The notes under the pieces: generated by a model
The model's input: the letters and a program-made list of their open reading frames with translations, nothing else
Databases searched by the model: none
What the model was told of the DNA's origin: nothing
Shown: in pieces, positions 34,879 through 42,746 of the stretch
How positions within the stretch are numbered: the first letter of the stretch is position 1
Layout of the letters: every line of letters starts with the position of its first letter
Translations under genes and position numbers: made by a program
Assembly: GCF_015679265.1 (NCBI RefSeq)
Contig: NZ_CP064942.1
Location: 3,018,001-3,082,000 of the forward strand
DNA: 64,000 nt
Origin: Pontivivens ytuae
GTDB taxonomy: Bacteria; Pseudomonadota; Alphaproteobacteria; Rhodobacterales; Rhodobacteraceae
Direction: 5' to 3'

Positions 34879-35755
34879 GCAGGTTCTCCTGAAGAAAGCT
34901 GTCGGTCTCGTCCCGCGTCGGGCTGCCCGCGCGGCCCCCCGGACGGGTGCATTTGATCGCGGCGGCCGCGTTGGCAAAGCGCATCGCGGCCAGCTCGCCG
35001 CGCCCCTCGGCCAGCGCGAGGGTGAAGGCGCCGTGCCAGACATCCCCGGCGCCCAGCGTGTCGACCACGTCCACCTCGAAGGCGGGGACGTGCCCGCCCT
35101 CGTCACCCTGCCGCCAGGTCACGCCCTGCGCACCGTCGGTCACGCAGACCCAGCCGCCGAGGAGGCTCGCGGCAAGCTCCAGCCGCTCCTCCACCGTGCC
35201 GTCGGGCAGGAACTCGTCGAGGCCCTGGCGGGAGAAGGCGACGTGGGAGGCAATCTCCAACGCCTCTCGAACCACGGGCGCTTCGGCGTCCATCACGCCG
35301 GGCACGTCGGCGTCCCGCGCGGCCTTCATGGCGGCGATGGCGCCCTCGGCCCAGCGGGTGTCGGCGAGTGCGGCGTCGATGGCGGGCAGGCTCCAGTCGG
35401 GCTCGTCGGGCAGGCCGTCGCCGCGGAAGTTCATGATCTGCCGCTCGCCCGCCCTGTCGATGTAGACGGAGGAGTAGGAGGATGAGGCGCCCTGGATCTT
35501 GGTGGTCAGGTAGGTGCCCACACGCTCCCGCTGCAGCTCTGCGATGATGAGCTGGCCAACGGGATCCTCCGCCAGTCGGGCGGCGAGATGGGCCCGGCCG
35601 TCGAGGCGGGAGATCGCGACCGCGGCGTTAGCGGCACAGCCGCCGCCGACGATGCGCGCGCCGCGGGCGCGGTACTTCTCGGGCTCGGTCGGCAGGGTGT
35701 CGACCTCGAAGATGAAGTCGACGACGGCCTGGCCCGCGACAAGGATCTGCATCAT
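34859..35755 (-). CDS. PfkB-family sugar kinase, sulfofructose kinase (YihV)-like
   Basis: A 298-residue ribokinase-family enzyme. GGGCAANAAVAISRL (37-51) is the substrate lid and VVDTLGAGDVWHGAF holds the catalytic Asp and anion hole. It aligns by eye along its whole length with E. coli YihV, including LPTE..KY, LADTRW and the ending IKCTRPGGRAGSP. Residues matching those I recall as the YihV sulfonate pocket (K27, N109, R138) are K27, N109 and R134 here. It would phosphorylate sulfofructose at O1. Start at 35755 or 35752, overlapping the peroxidase gene stop. Confidence 0.88.
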   Translation of the reverse strand: MMQILVAGQAVVDFIFEVDTLPTEPEKYRARGARIVGGGCAANAAVAISRLDGRAHLAARLAEDPVGQLIIAELQRERVGTYLTTKIQGASSSYSSVYIDRAGERQIMNFRGDGLPDEPDWSLPAIDAALADTRWAEGAIAAMKAARDADVPGVMDAEAPVVREALEIASHVAFSRQGLDEFLPDGTVEERLELAASLLGGWVCVTDGAQGVTWRQGDEGGHVPAFEVDVVDTLGAGDVWHGAFTLALAEGRGELAAMRFANAAAAIKCTRPGGRAGSPTRDETDSFLQENLHAIDAR

Positions 35756-37080
35756 CTGCGCACCTCCACCGGCAGGCCGGAGGGTACGGCCTCGGGCGGG
35801 CCAAGCCGTCCCGTGAGCGCCGTCTCGCCGGTCAGGGCGTTTAGGAAGGAGAGGATGTCGGCGATGGCGTCCTCGCTGAGTTCGAGGGGCTCCAGATCGA
35901 CGGCCGACCGCAGGCGCGCCCGCTCACGGCTGTCCTGGAAGCTCAGGAAGTCGCCGCCCGCGACCCATGGGATATCGGGTAGGGCCACCGCGTCCTCCGC
36001 CCACTCGTCAAACGACGCTTGCGGATCGAGGTGATGGCGCACGATCCCCTCCAGCGTCGCGTAGGCGCCGTTGTGGCCGTAGGGCGCGGTCAGCGCGACG
36101 TTGCGCAAGCTCGGCGTGCGGAAGCGGTAGGCATCCTCCAGCCGGTCGCTCTCGCCCATCCGGCCGACGTCGCGGGCGTAAGGGTCGAAGCGGCGGGTGC
36201 GGCCTGGGCCGAAATGGGGGAGCGCCAACGCGTGGAACTGCTGATCGGTCAGAAGCGGCCCAGAATGGCAGGCCGCACAGCCCGCCTCGCCAAAGAAGAG
36301 GTCGAGGCCGCGGCGCTGCGCCTCGCTCAGCGCAGCCTCGTCGCCCGCGAGGAAGCGGTCATAGGGGCTGTCATGACTGCGCCATTCCAGCGTGATGAAG
36401 GCGGCGAGGGCGTTGGCGATCTCGACGATCGTCACCTGCTCCGACGTCTCGATATGGTCGAAGGCCGCGACGAAGGCGTCGCCGTATTCCGGGATGATCC
36501 GCACGCGCTTGGCGAGGATCGGCCAGACGTTGTCGATGCGATCATAGGCGGCGCCTGCGACCTCGTTCTCCTCCGGACTGCCGGCCATCTCGACTTCGGA
36601 GGTGAGCGGGAACAGCGCCTGGGCGGCCACGATGTTGTCGAGGCCCTGGGGCAGCCATTCCTCCGCCGGGGAGTTGAAGCCGTTGCCGTAGAGCTCCGAC
36701 ACGCTCAGCCGTCCGTCGTGGAACAGCACCTCGACGCTGGTATGCCCGAGGTTGAAGAGGGCGGGTGCATTGCGGGGCACCCGCTTTTCAACGGGCGTTT
36801 CGGCCAATGCCACGCGCTCGGTCCCCAGCCCCTCGCCGCCCTCGCCGATGCCGAGCGGCAGGCCGTCGCCGCCCGCGAAATCGTGGTGGTGGCAGGTCGC
36901 GCACGCGATGTTGCGGTTGCCCGACAGGATCGGGTCGAAGAAGAGCAGCCGCCCGATCTCCGCCTGCGCGGGATCGGCAGGCACATAATCCGCCGGATCG
37001 ATCGGCACCTGCGCCGCGGCGGTGCCCGCGCTCAGGATCAGGGTTGAGGCCACGCGAGGCAGACGGCAGGCTCGGGCCAC
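35752..37080 (-). CDS. Di-heme cytochrome c peroxidase / MauG-family protein, first gene of catabolic operon
   Basis: A 442-residue exported di-heme protein, paralogue of the one at 2624. Signal peptide with basic start and AAAQ end when read from the GTG at 37080; a GTG at 37053 is a shorter option. Hemes bind at CATCH (60-64) and CAACH (268-272); RNAPALFNLG and RTPSLRNVALTAPYGHNGAY are family stretches. Its stop overlaps the start of the sugar kinase gene, so it is translationally coupled to that operon. An oxidative periplasmic step or peroxide removal is possible; the reason for the link is unknown. Confidence 0.88.
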   Translation of the reverse strand: MARACRLPRVASTLILSAGTAAAQVPIDPADYVPADPAQAEIGRLLFFDPILSGNRNIACATCHHHDFAGGDGLPLGIGEGGEGLGTERVALAETPVEKRVPRNAPALFNLGHTSVEVLFHDGRLSVSELYGNGFNSPAEEWLPQGLDNIVAAQALFPLTSEVEMAGSPEENEVAGAAYDRIDNVWPILAKRVRIIPEYGDAFVAAFDHIETSEQVTIVEIANALAAFITLEWRSHDSPYDRFLAGDEAALSEAQRRGLDLFFGEAGCAACHSGPLLTDQQFHALALPHFGPGRTRRFDPYARDVGRMGESDRLEDAYRFRTPSLRNVALTAPYGHNGAYATLEGIVRHHLDPQASFDEWAEDAVALPDIPWVAGGDFLSFQDSRERARLRSAVDLEPLELSEDAIADILSFLNALTGETALTGRLGPPEAVPSGLPVEVRR

Positions 37081-37098
37081 AGACCGGAGGAGACCACG

Positions 37099-37575
37099 AT
37101 GCCCCTGTTTCGCGCCGCCCTGATGGGCGCCATGCTCGCCGCGAGCCCGCTTTTCGCCGAGATCGAGCGCGGCCGCGACCTGATGGAGGAGGGGCGCTTT
37201 GAGGAGGCGATGGCCGAGTTCCTGCCCGCGGCCCGTGCCGGCAACGCCGATGCGGAGGAACTGATCGGGGTGATGTACGCCATGGGCCTCGGCGTCGAGC
37301 GCGATGACATGCGCGCCTTCGACTGGTACCTGCGCTCCGCCATGAAGGGGCATCCGGGCGCGCAGTCGGGCATCGGCTGGTACTACGAGGTCGGGCGCGG
37401 CACGCCGGTCGACCTGGTGCGCGCTTACATGTGGTACACGCTCAGCGCCATCGGCGGCGATCCGGACGCGGCGATCTCCCTCGAGGAAGTGGTGAAGAAA
37501 ATGACGCCGGAACAAATCGAGCAGGCCCTTGTGATGGTCGATGACTACAAGCCCTGGCTCTATCCGTTCCGGTAG
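37099..37575 (+). CDS. Exported Sel1-repeat protein
   Basis: A 158-residue periplasmic protein: signal peptide ending LFA, then Sel1-like helical repeats (GNADAEELIGVMYAMGLGVE; GHPGAQSGIGWYYEVGRGTP; VRAYMWYTLSAIGGD). Such repeats form protein-protein interaction scaffolds. A GGAGG site precedes the ATG. It is divergent from the di-heme peroxidase with an 18-base gap, so promoters overlap coding sequence. Function unknown. Confidence 0.85.
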   Translation: MPLFRAALMGAMLAASPLFAEIERGRDLMEEGRFEEAMAEFLPAARAGNADAEELIGVMYAMGLGVERDDMRAFDWYLRSAMKGHPGAQSGIGWYYEVGRGTPVDLVRAYMWYTLSAIGGDPDAAISLEEVVKKMTPEQIEQALVMVDDYKPWLYPFR

Positions 37576-37593
37576 GCGCGGGGCTGTCGTGAA

Positions 37594-37617
37594 ACGGGGC
37601 GGCCCGCGCCGCCCCGT
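37594..37617. terminator. Bidirectional stem-loop between Sel1-repeat gene and dctP
   Basis: Perfect 10-bp stem ACGGGGCGGC / GCCGCCCCGT with a 4-base loop in a 66-bp convergent gap. No clear U-tract on either side, but the position fits a shared transcription end. Confidence 0.6.
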
Positions 37618-37641
37618 CCGGTTGCATGCAGAGCGCGGGGC

Positions 37642-38703
37642 TCAGTTCAGATCGGCTTCGAGCCCGGCATTGATCTCGGCCTCCGCCTCGGCCACGGCTT
37701 CGCGCAGGGCGGCGAGCACTTCGGGGCCGCGGTCCACATTCTCCTCGAACCAGGTGTAGACCGGCTCGGCGGCCGCGGCGAAGGCGGCCTTCTCCTCCGG
37801 CGTCGGGACGTAGAGGTCACCGCCACCGGCCACGAACGCCTCGTAGGCCTCGATCGACTTGCGCTTCGGCGAGGCGAACGTAGCCTGCTGCAGCGCGTAG
37901 AAGCCGTCGACCACGACGCGGCGCAGCTCCTCGGGCATCGAGAGGAACACCTCGTTGTTCATGAACCACAGAGCACCCATGTAGGCGTGGCCGTCGAGCG
38001 TGAGGTACTGCAGGCCCGCATCCGGGAACTTCATGCCCATGATGTCGGTGATGCCGTTCTTGGAGCCTTCCACGACACCGGTCTGGAAGGAGGTGAAGAG
38101 CTCCGGCCATGGGATCGGGGTGGGCGAGGCGCCGAGGGCGCGCACCAGCTCCTGCGGCAGGTCGGCGACCACGGTGCGGATCTTGAGCCCTTCCATGTCC
38201 TCGGGCGCTGCGATCCGACGCTCCGTGTTGGCGAAGTTGCGCCAGCCGCCGGTATTGCCGATCGTCATGAGCCGGATCGCGTCGCCGCTATCCTCCAGCG
38301 CCATGTCGCGCATGGTGCGGACGAAATCGCCCTGCATCACGGCCTCGGCCACGCGGTCGTTCTGCATCAGGTACGGAAGGTCGAGGACCTGCACGTAAGG
38401 GAAGATGCCCGCAGCCCCGCCGGAAGTGGAGATGTAGATGTCGATGGAGCCGTCCGCGACGCCCTGCAGACACTCCGCCCCGTTCGAGCAGAGCTGCGTG
38501 CCGATGAAGAGCTCGACCTCGATCGCGCCGTTCGAGGCGCTCTCGACGAAGTTCTTGAACACGACGAGGCCGTCGTAATCCTCGTCGTTCTCGTTGGAGT
38601 TCGCCGTGGCGCGCAGGGTGTATTCCTGTGCGGCCGCACCCAGCGCCGTGCTGCCCAGCACCGCCGCCAGCATCAGCGACTTCAGTCCCTGAGTGAATTT
38701 CAT
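37642..38703 (-). CDS. dctP: TRAP transporter solute-binding protein (DctP type)
   Basis: A 353-residue periplasmic binding protein: signal peptide ending GAAAQ, then the DctP fold with the conserved ligand-carboxylate arginine in MEGLKIRTVVADLPQ and WPELFTSFQTGVVEGSKNG. TRAP binding proteins usually take organic acids, sugar acids or sulfonates. An AGGAGG site fixes the ATG at 38703. It is the last gene of dctQ-dctM-dctP and lies beside the candidate sulfosugar operon, so the substrate may be a sulfosugar or related acid. Confidence 0.93.
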   Translation of the reverse strand: MKFTQGLKSLMLAAVLGSTALGAAAQEYTLRATANSNENDEDYDGLVVFKNFVESASNGAIEVELFIGTQLCSNGAECLQGVADGSIDIYISTSGGAAGIFPYVQVLDLPYLMQNDRVAEAVMQGDFVRTMRDMALEDSGDAIRLMTIGNTGGWRNFANTERRIAAPEDMEGLKIRTVVADLPQELVRALGASPTPIPWPELFTSFQTGVVEGSKNGITDIMGMKFPDAGLQYLTLDGHAYMGALWFMNNEVFLSMPEELRRVVVDGFYALQQATFASPKRKSIEAYEAFVAGGGDLYVPTPEEKAAFAAAAEPVYTWFEENVDRGPEVLAALREAVAEAEAEINAGLEADLN

Positions 38704-38752
38704 GTGTCGTGTTCCTCCTGTTGAACGGATCTGTCTTTGCCTCATCGCCCGC

Positions 38753-40063
38753 CTACCCGGCATAGCCCAGCAGGCGCGGCAGGGTCAGCGAAATCGCCGG
38801 GACGTATGTGATCAGGAAGATCACCGCGACCTCGACGGCGAGGAAGGGAAGAATGGCCTTGGAGATCGTCTCGACCCTCTCGCCCGAGACGGAGGAGGCC
38901 ACGAAGAGCACGAGCCCCATGGGCGGCGTCGCGAGCCCCACGGTCAGGTTCACGCTCATGATGATGGCGAAGTGGATCGGATCGACGCCCATCTCCACAA
39001 AGATCGGACCGAGGATCGGGCCGAGGATGATGATCGCAGGGCCTGCATCGAGGAACATGCCCACGATGAAGAGCAGGATGTTGATGAGGAAGAGCAGGAT
39101 CAGCGGATTGCTCGACAGGCTGAGCACGAAATCGGCCATGCTCTCGGGCGCACGCGACAGGCTCACCACCGTCTTGAACGCCATCGCCGCGCCCACCAGC
39201 AGGAGCACGACGGCGGAGGCGAGGGCGGCACGCTTCAGCACATCCGGGATATCCGACCAACTCATCGAGCGCAGCACGAAGAGGCTCACGATCAGCGCAT
39301 AGAAGGCCGCGATGGCCGACGCTTCGGTGGGCGTGGCGATCCCGCCGAGGATCCCGCCGAGGATGATGACGGGCGTGAGCAGCGGGAAGAACGCCTTGAG
39401 GCTCGCCTGCCCCTTTTCCTTCCATGTCGCGCGTTCGGAGGCGGCGGGGAAGTCGTACTTGTCCGCCATGATCTTGGTGACCAGCATCAGCCCGAGGCCG
39501 ACCATGATGCCGGGCACGAGACCCGCGGCGAAGAGATCGGCGACGCTGACCTCCATCACGTAGGCGTAGATGATCATGATGCCCGAGGGCGGGATGATCG
39601 GCCCGATGACCGAGGACGCGGCGGTGATCGCGGCCGCGAACTTGCGGCTGTAGCCCTGCTTTTCCATCGCCGGGATCAGCATGGAGCCGAGCGCGGAGGT
39701 GTCGGCGACAGCAGAGCCCGACATGCCGGCAAAGAGCATCGAGCTCAGTACGTTCACGTGGCTGAGCCCGCCACGGAAATGGCCCATCAGCGCCTGGCTG
39801 AACTCCACCAGCCGGTGCGTGATGCCGCCGCGGTTCATCATCTCGCCCGCCAGCATGAAGAACGGGATCGCCATCAGCGGCGTGGAGTCCATGCCGTTGT
39901 AGACGTTTCGATAGAGCAGCGTGATGTCCCGCATGAAACGCGGATTGTCGTTGGCCAGCGCATCCCACCAGATCAGCAAGCCGGGCGAGGCAAGCAGGCC
40001 GAAGAAGACCGGCAGGCCCAGCATCAGGAACAGCAGGAACAGCGGCAGGAACCAGACCAGCAT
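38753..40063 (-). CDS. dctM: TRAP transporter large permease (DctM type)
   Basis: A 436-residue inner-membrane permease with about 12 hydrophobic segments, which couples sodium entry to substrate import. Recognisable stretches are MAIPFFMLAGEMMNRGGI near residues 60-80, SGSAVADTSALGSMLIPAM and the IPPSGIMIIYAY region. The dctQ stop directly adjoins its ATG (40063). Length and pattern are standard for the family. Confidence 0.95.
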   Translation of the reverse strand: MLVWFLPLFLLFLMLGLPVFFGLLASPGLLIWWDALANDNPRFMRDITLLYRNVYNGMDSTPLMAIPFFMLAGEMMNRGGITHRLVEFSQALMGHFRGGLSHVNVLSSMLFAGMSGSAVADTSALGSMLIPAMEKQGYSRKFAAAITAASSVIGPIIPPSGIMIIYAYVMEVSVADLFAAGLVPGIMVGLGLMLVTKIMADKYDFPAASERATWKEKGQASLKAFFPLLTPVIILGGILGGIATPTEASAIAAFYALIVSLFVLRSMSWSDIPDVLKRAALASAVVLLLVGAAMAFKTVVSLSRAPESMADFVLSLSSNPLILLFLINILLFIVGMFLDAGPAIIILGPILGPIFVEMGVDPIHFAIIMSVNLTVGLATPPMGLVLFVASSVSGERVETISKAILPFLAVEVAVIFLITYVPAISLTLPRLLGYAG

Positions 40064-40657
40064 CTATTCCGCCCCTGCCGCGATCATCGCCGTGTCCTGC
40101 GGCAGCTTCCGGTCCGGATCGAAGAGTGCGATCAGCGACTTCAGCACCAGCTCGGTGTTCACGAGGACCAGCAGCCACATGCCCACCAGCAAGGAGGCCA
40201 TCATGTGCGACCTCGGCATCTTGTCCCAGCCGAAGGTCACGCCCTCCGACAGGCTCGGGAACACGAAGGTGTAGAGCGAGCCGGTGGTGAAGCTGCCGGA
40301 AAAGCCCGTGACCTCGCTCCAGCCGATCATGGCGCCGACGATGAGCACCGTCATGGCGAGCATCAGGAGGAGCAGCGACAGGATCGCCGCCGGGATGCGG
40401 GGCAGGGTGCGCACCGCCATGTCGATCGAGACGAAGCCGCCCCAGCGGTAGGCCGACGGGGCGATCAGCCCGGTCATCCACAGCATGAGGAAGCGTGCGA
40501 ACTCCTCGGTCCAGTTGGGCGCCGCGTTGAACGCGTAGCGCATGACGACCTGGTAGAGGATGATCAGCACCATGATCCCGATCGCGACCCAAGCGATCGT
40601 TCGCCCGACGCGCAGCAGCACCGAGTTCACGGCCATCAGCCCGCGCAGCAGTGCCAT
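40064..40657 (-). CDS. dctQ: TRAP transporter small permease (DctQ type)
   Basis: A 197-residue membrane protein with four transmembrane helices, partner of DctM. The WVAIGIMVLIILYQVVMRYA first helix and the NWTEEFARFLMLWMTGLIAP motif are diagnostic. A GGGAG site favours the ATG at 40657 over a TTG at 40669. It heads the TRAP operon, 134 bases downstream of the deoR-type gene. Confidence 0.93.
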   Translation of the reverse strand: MALLRGLMAVNSVLLRVGRTIAWVAIGIMVLIILYQVVMRYAFNAAPNWTEEFARFLMLWMTGLIAPSAYRWGGFVSIDMAVRTLPRIPAAILSLLLLMLAMTVLIVGAMIGWSEVTGFSGSFTTGSLYTFVFPSLSEGVTFGWDKMPRSHMMASLLVGMWLLVLVNTELVLKSLIALFDPDRKLPQDTAMIAAGAE

Positions 40658-40737
40658 GAGTGCTCCCAAGGCGACATTCTCCCCGCGGCGGCATCTTGAG
40701 CCGCCTTCTTGCTGACGCTCTGGCGGCGCCGATTGGG

Positions 40738-40771
40738 TTCAAATGCTTGGTGATCCGAAACCCAGTGTCAA
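40738..40771 (-). promoter_or_regulatory. Candidate promoter and regulator half-site upstream of dctQMP
   Basis: On the minus strand a TTGACA box (40771-40766) is followed by a GGTTTCG word of the kind bound by DeoR-family repressors and, 17-18 bases on, an AGCATT-like -10. It sits between the deoR-type gene and dctQ. The evidence is positional and weak. Confidence 0.35.
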
Positions 40772-40791
40772 GGAAAATGGCCGTCGCGGCG

Positions 40792-41550
40792 TCAGGGCGT
40801 CAGGACACGAACGTCGTGCGCGGCGCAGATCGCGGCTGCTGCCGGAGGAGGTGTGCGGTCGGTCACGACGCTGTTCATCTGGCCGATCTGGCCGATGCAG
40901 ACCGGCGCCGTCCGCCCGAACTTGGTGTGGTCCGCGGAAAGGATCACATGGCGCGCCGTCTCGATGATCGCGGTGGCAACCTGTGCCTCCCTCAGGTCGT
41001 GGTCGAGGAGCGCACCGTCCTCCTCGATCGCCGCGGCACCGATCAGCGCGAAGTCGACGCGGAACTGCCGGATGAAGCTCACGGCCTGCTCACCCACGAT
41101 GGCCCCGTCGCTGGAGCGCACGCGGCCGCCCGCGATCAGAACCTCCACGCCGGGAAACGCGCGCAGCTTGTCGGACAGGCCCACATTGTCGGTGATGACA
41201 CGCAGGCCTGCGTGATCGCGCAGGGCGAGCGCCGCCTGCTCCGTCGTCGTCCCGGCATTGATGAAAACGGTCGCCCCGTCGGGAATCAGCCGCGCGCAAA
41301 TCCGTCCGATCGCGGCCTTCTGCGGGGCAGCGATCAGCTTGCGGTGCTCGTAGTCGATATAGTCCACCGCCGGCGCCCGCACCGCGCCGCCATGGACACG
41401 CACCGCCTTGCCGGCCCGCTCCAGCGTGCGCAGGTCCTTGCGGATCGTCTGCTCCGAGGTGCCGAACTGGTCGCTGAGGCTCGCCACGGCGACGCGGCCC
41501 GACGCGTTGAGCATCGCGAAGATCCTCGACTGTCGCGTGGCGATGTCCAT
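40792..41550 (-). CDS. DeoR-family transcriptional repressor of the sugar/TRAP locus
   Basis: A 252-residue regulator: N-terminal DeoR helix-turn-helix (RQSRIFAMLNASGRVAVASL, then SDQFGTSEQTIRKDL) and a C-terminal sugar-phosphate-sensing domain with FINAGTTTEQAALAL and VDFALIGAAAIEEDG. DeoR proteins respond to phosphorylated sugars; the sulfoquinovose regulator YihW of E. coli is of this family. A GGAG site supports the ATG at 41550. A palindrome with TTTCG/CGAAA half-sites lies just upstream of it, suggesting autoregulation. Confidence 0.92.
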   Translation of the reverse strand: MDIATRQSRIFAMLNASGRVAVASLSDQFGTSEQTIRKDLRTLERAGKAVRVHGGAVRAPAVDYIDYEHRKLIAAPQKAAIGRICARLIPDGATVFINAGTTTEQAALALRDHAGLRVITDNVGLSDKLRAFPGVEVLIAGGRVRSSDGAIVGEQAVSFIRQFRVDFALIGAAAIEEDGALLDHDLREAQVATAIIETARHVILSADHTKFGRTAPVCIGQIGQMNSVVTDRTPPPAAAAICAAHDVRVLTP

Positions 41551-41590
41551 CCCGTCTCCGCGCCTCCTGCCGGGAGGACCGTAGACTGGC

Positions 41591-41622
41591 GATGTTTCGT
41601 TTGGCAAGAAAATCGAAACATC
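41591..41622. promoter_or_regulatory. Palindromic DeoR-type operator upstream of the repressor gene
   Basis: Perfect 9-bp inverted repeat GATGTTTCG / CGAAACATC separated by 14 bases, 41 bases before the deoR-type start. The TTTCG half-sites match the words bound by DeoR-family regulators. It lies in the 103-bp gap after fliM, so it could also act as a weak hairpin. Confidence 0.55.
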
Positions 41623-41653
41623 ATCTGAGAATGCGGTTTCGGTCATCGGTTCC

Positions 41654-42598
41654 TCACAGGTTCTGCGACAGGTAGGCATGCACCTCCGGCAGCATGTCGT
41701 CTGTGAGCTTCACCACCTTTTGCCCGCTGCTGCCGCCGAGCCGCGCGGTGCCGAGCGGAACCGCGCTCGACGGCTCGCCGATCAGCAGCTCCATCTCCTC
41801 CAACGCGCTGCGCGGGAAGGTGAGGAGCGTGCCGGGCTCCCACGCCTCGAGCTCGCGCACCGGTACGTTCATACGGTGGAGCAGGGCGCTGACGTCGATC
41901 TCCGTCTCCCGCGCGACTTGCCGCATATGACTGCGCCACAGGTCCGCATGCTGGTCGCGCTGCTGCGCGGTGTCGTCCCCGCGGCTCGCCTGTAAGGCGT
42001 CGAGCACGGCGAGCGGGATCACCAGCTCGAAATCTGCGTTGCGCGCCGCCTCGCCGATATCGAGGTTCATGGCGATCACCAGCACGTCCGCATTGTTCGC
42101 GGCCAGCCGCACCTGGGTGATGTTCTGCTCCAGATGTGAGAGTTCCATACGCCGCTCGAGCGGGGCGCCGAGCGCGGTCTCGATCGCGCTCAGGAAGCAC
42201 TCGATCGCCGCGGCCACGAAGGCTTCGCTCAGCGCCATGTCGATCGCGGTGAAGCTGCGCGCGGTCGGCACCGGCGCCTGTTGCGGGTCGCCGCCCATGC
42301 GCAAATCGACGATGTGGTAAACGAGATCGGAGCTCACGTTCACCATCGCCGCACTCTGCATGCCCGGCATCGGCGCAATCCCGAGCATGGCAGGGATCGG
42401 CACGTCTTCGGCCACCCGCGTCAGCGGCCGGATATCGGTGCCCGTGATGATCGCGCCCACTGTGGAACGGAACAGCGAGCGCGCCGAGCGTTCCATCGCC
42501 GCGGCGAAGTTCGCCGCGATGTCATCGAGCTGCGGCAGGGGCGTGCGCCGCGGCGGGCGCGTGGAGAGTTTCTGGGCAAGGACGCTATCGCGCGGCAT
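41654..42598 (-). CDS. fliM: Flagellar motor switch protein FliM family
   Basis: A 314-residue C-ring protein. The middle CheC-like region (AMLGIAPMPGMQSAAMVNVS, VYHIVDLRMGGDP) and the C-terminal SpoA domain (LEAWEPGTLLTFPRSALEEM, LIGEPSSAVPLGTARLG) are clear. The N-terminus lacks the SQDEIDALL-like CheY-binding motif of classical FliM. The ATG at 42598, after GGAGG, is preferred; an ATG 30 bases upstream is possible. It is divergent from the motB-like gene; FliN and FliG are not in the window. Confidence 0.85.
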   Translation of the reverse strand: MPRDSVLAQKLSTRPPRRTPLPQLDDIAANFAAAMERSARSLFRSTVGAIITGTDIRPLTRVAEDVPIPAMLGIAPMPGMQSAAMVNVSSDLVYHIVDLRMGGDPQQAPVPTARSFTAIDMALSEAFVAAAIECFLSAIETALGAPLERRMELSHLEQNITQVRLAANNADVLVIAMNLDIGEAARNADFELVIPLAVLDALQASRGDDTAQQRDQHADLWRSHMRQVARETEIDVSALLHRMNVPVRELEAWEPGTLLTFPRSALEEMELLIGEPSSAVPLGTARLGGSSGQKVVKLTDDMLPEVHAYLSQNL

Positions 42599-42641
42599 TC
42601 GGGCCTCCGGCTGGTCTTGCCGCACCATTAACCGTGGAGCC

Positions 42642-42656
42642 TTAACGCAACGTTGA
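42642..42656. promoter_or_regulatory. CtrA-like box between fliM and motB-like gene
   Basis: TTAA-N7-TTGA, the same one-mismatch form as the box upstream of flgB, in the 148-bp divergent gap. A second TTAAC word lies 14 bases to the left (42628-42632). Confidence 0.45.
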
Positions 42657-42746
42657 CCTGTGGCACCGCATAAAATGCCCCGCATATCGCAGGGAGCCGT
42701 CGGCCAGCCGGGACGTTCGACCCTCGAACACACAGGAGCCCCGACC

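Noticed and set aside
38693..40699. 668-residue open frame opposite the TRAP genes
   Set aside because: Antisense shadow of dctP, dctM and dctQ, all of which have clear family motifs.
41551..41679. N-terminal extension of the DeoR-type repressor
   Set aside because: The frame is open but contains the operator palindrome and overlaps fliM; the GGAG site supports the ATG at 41550.
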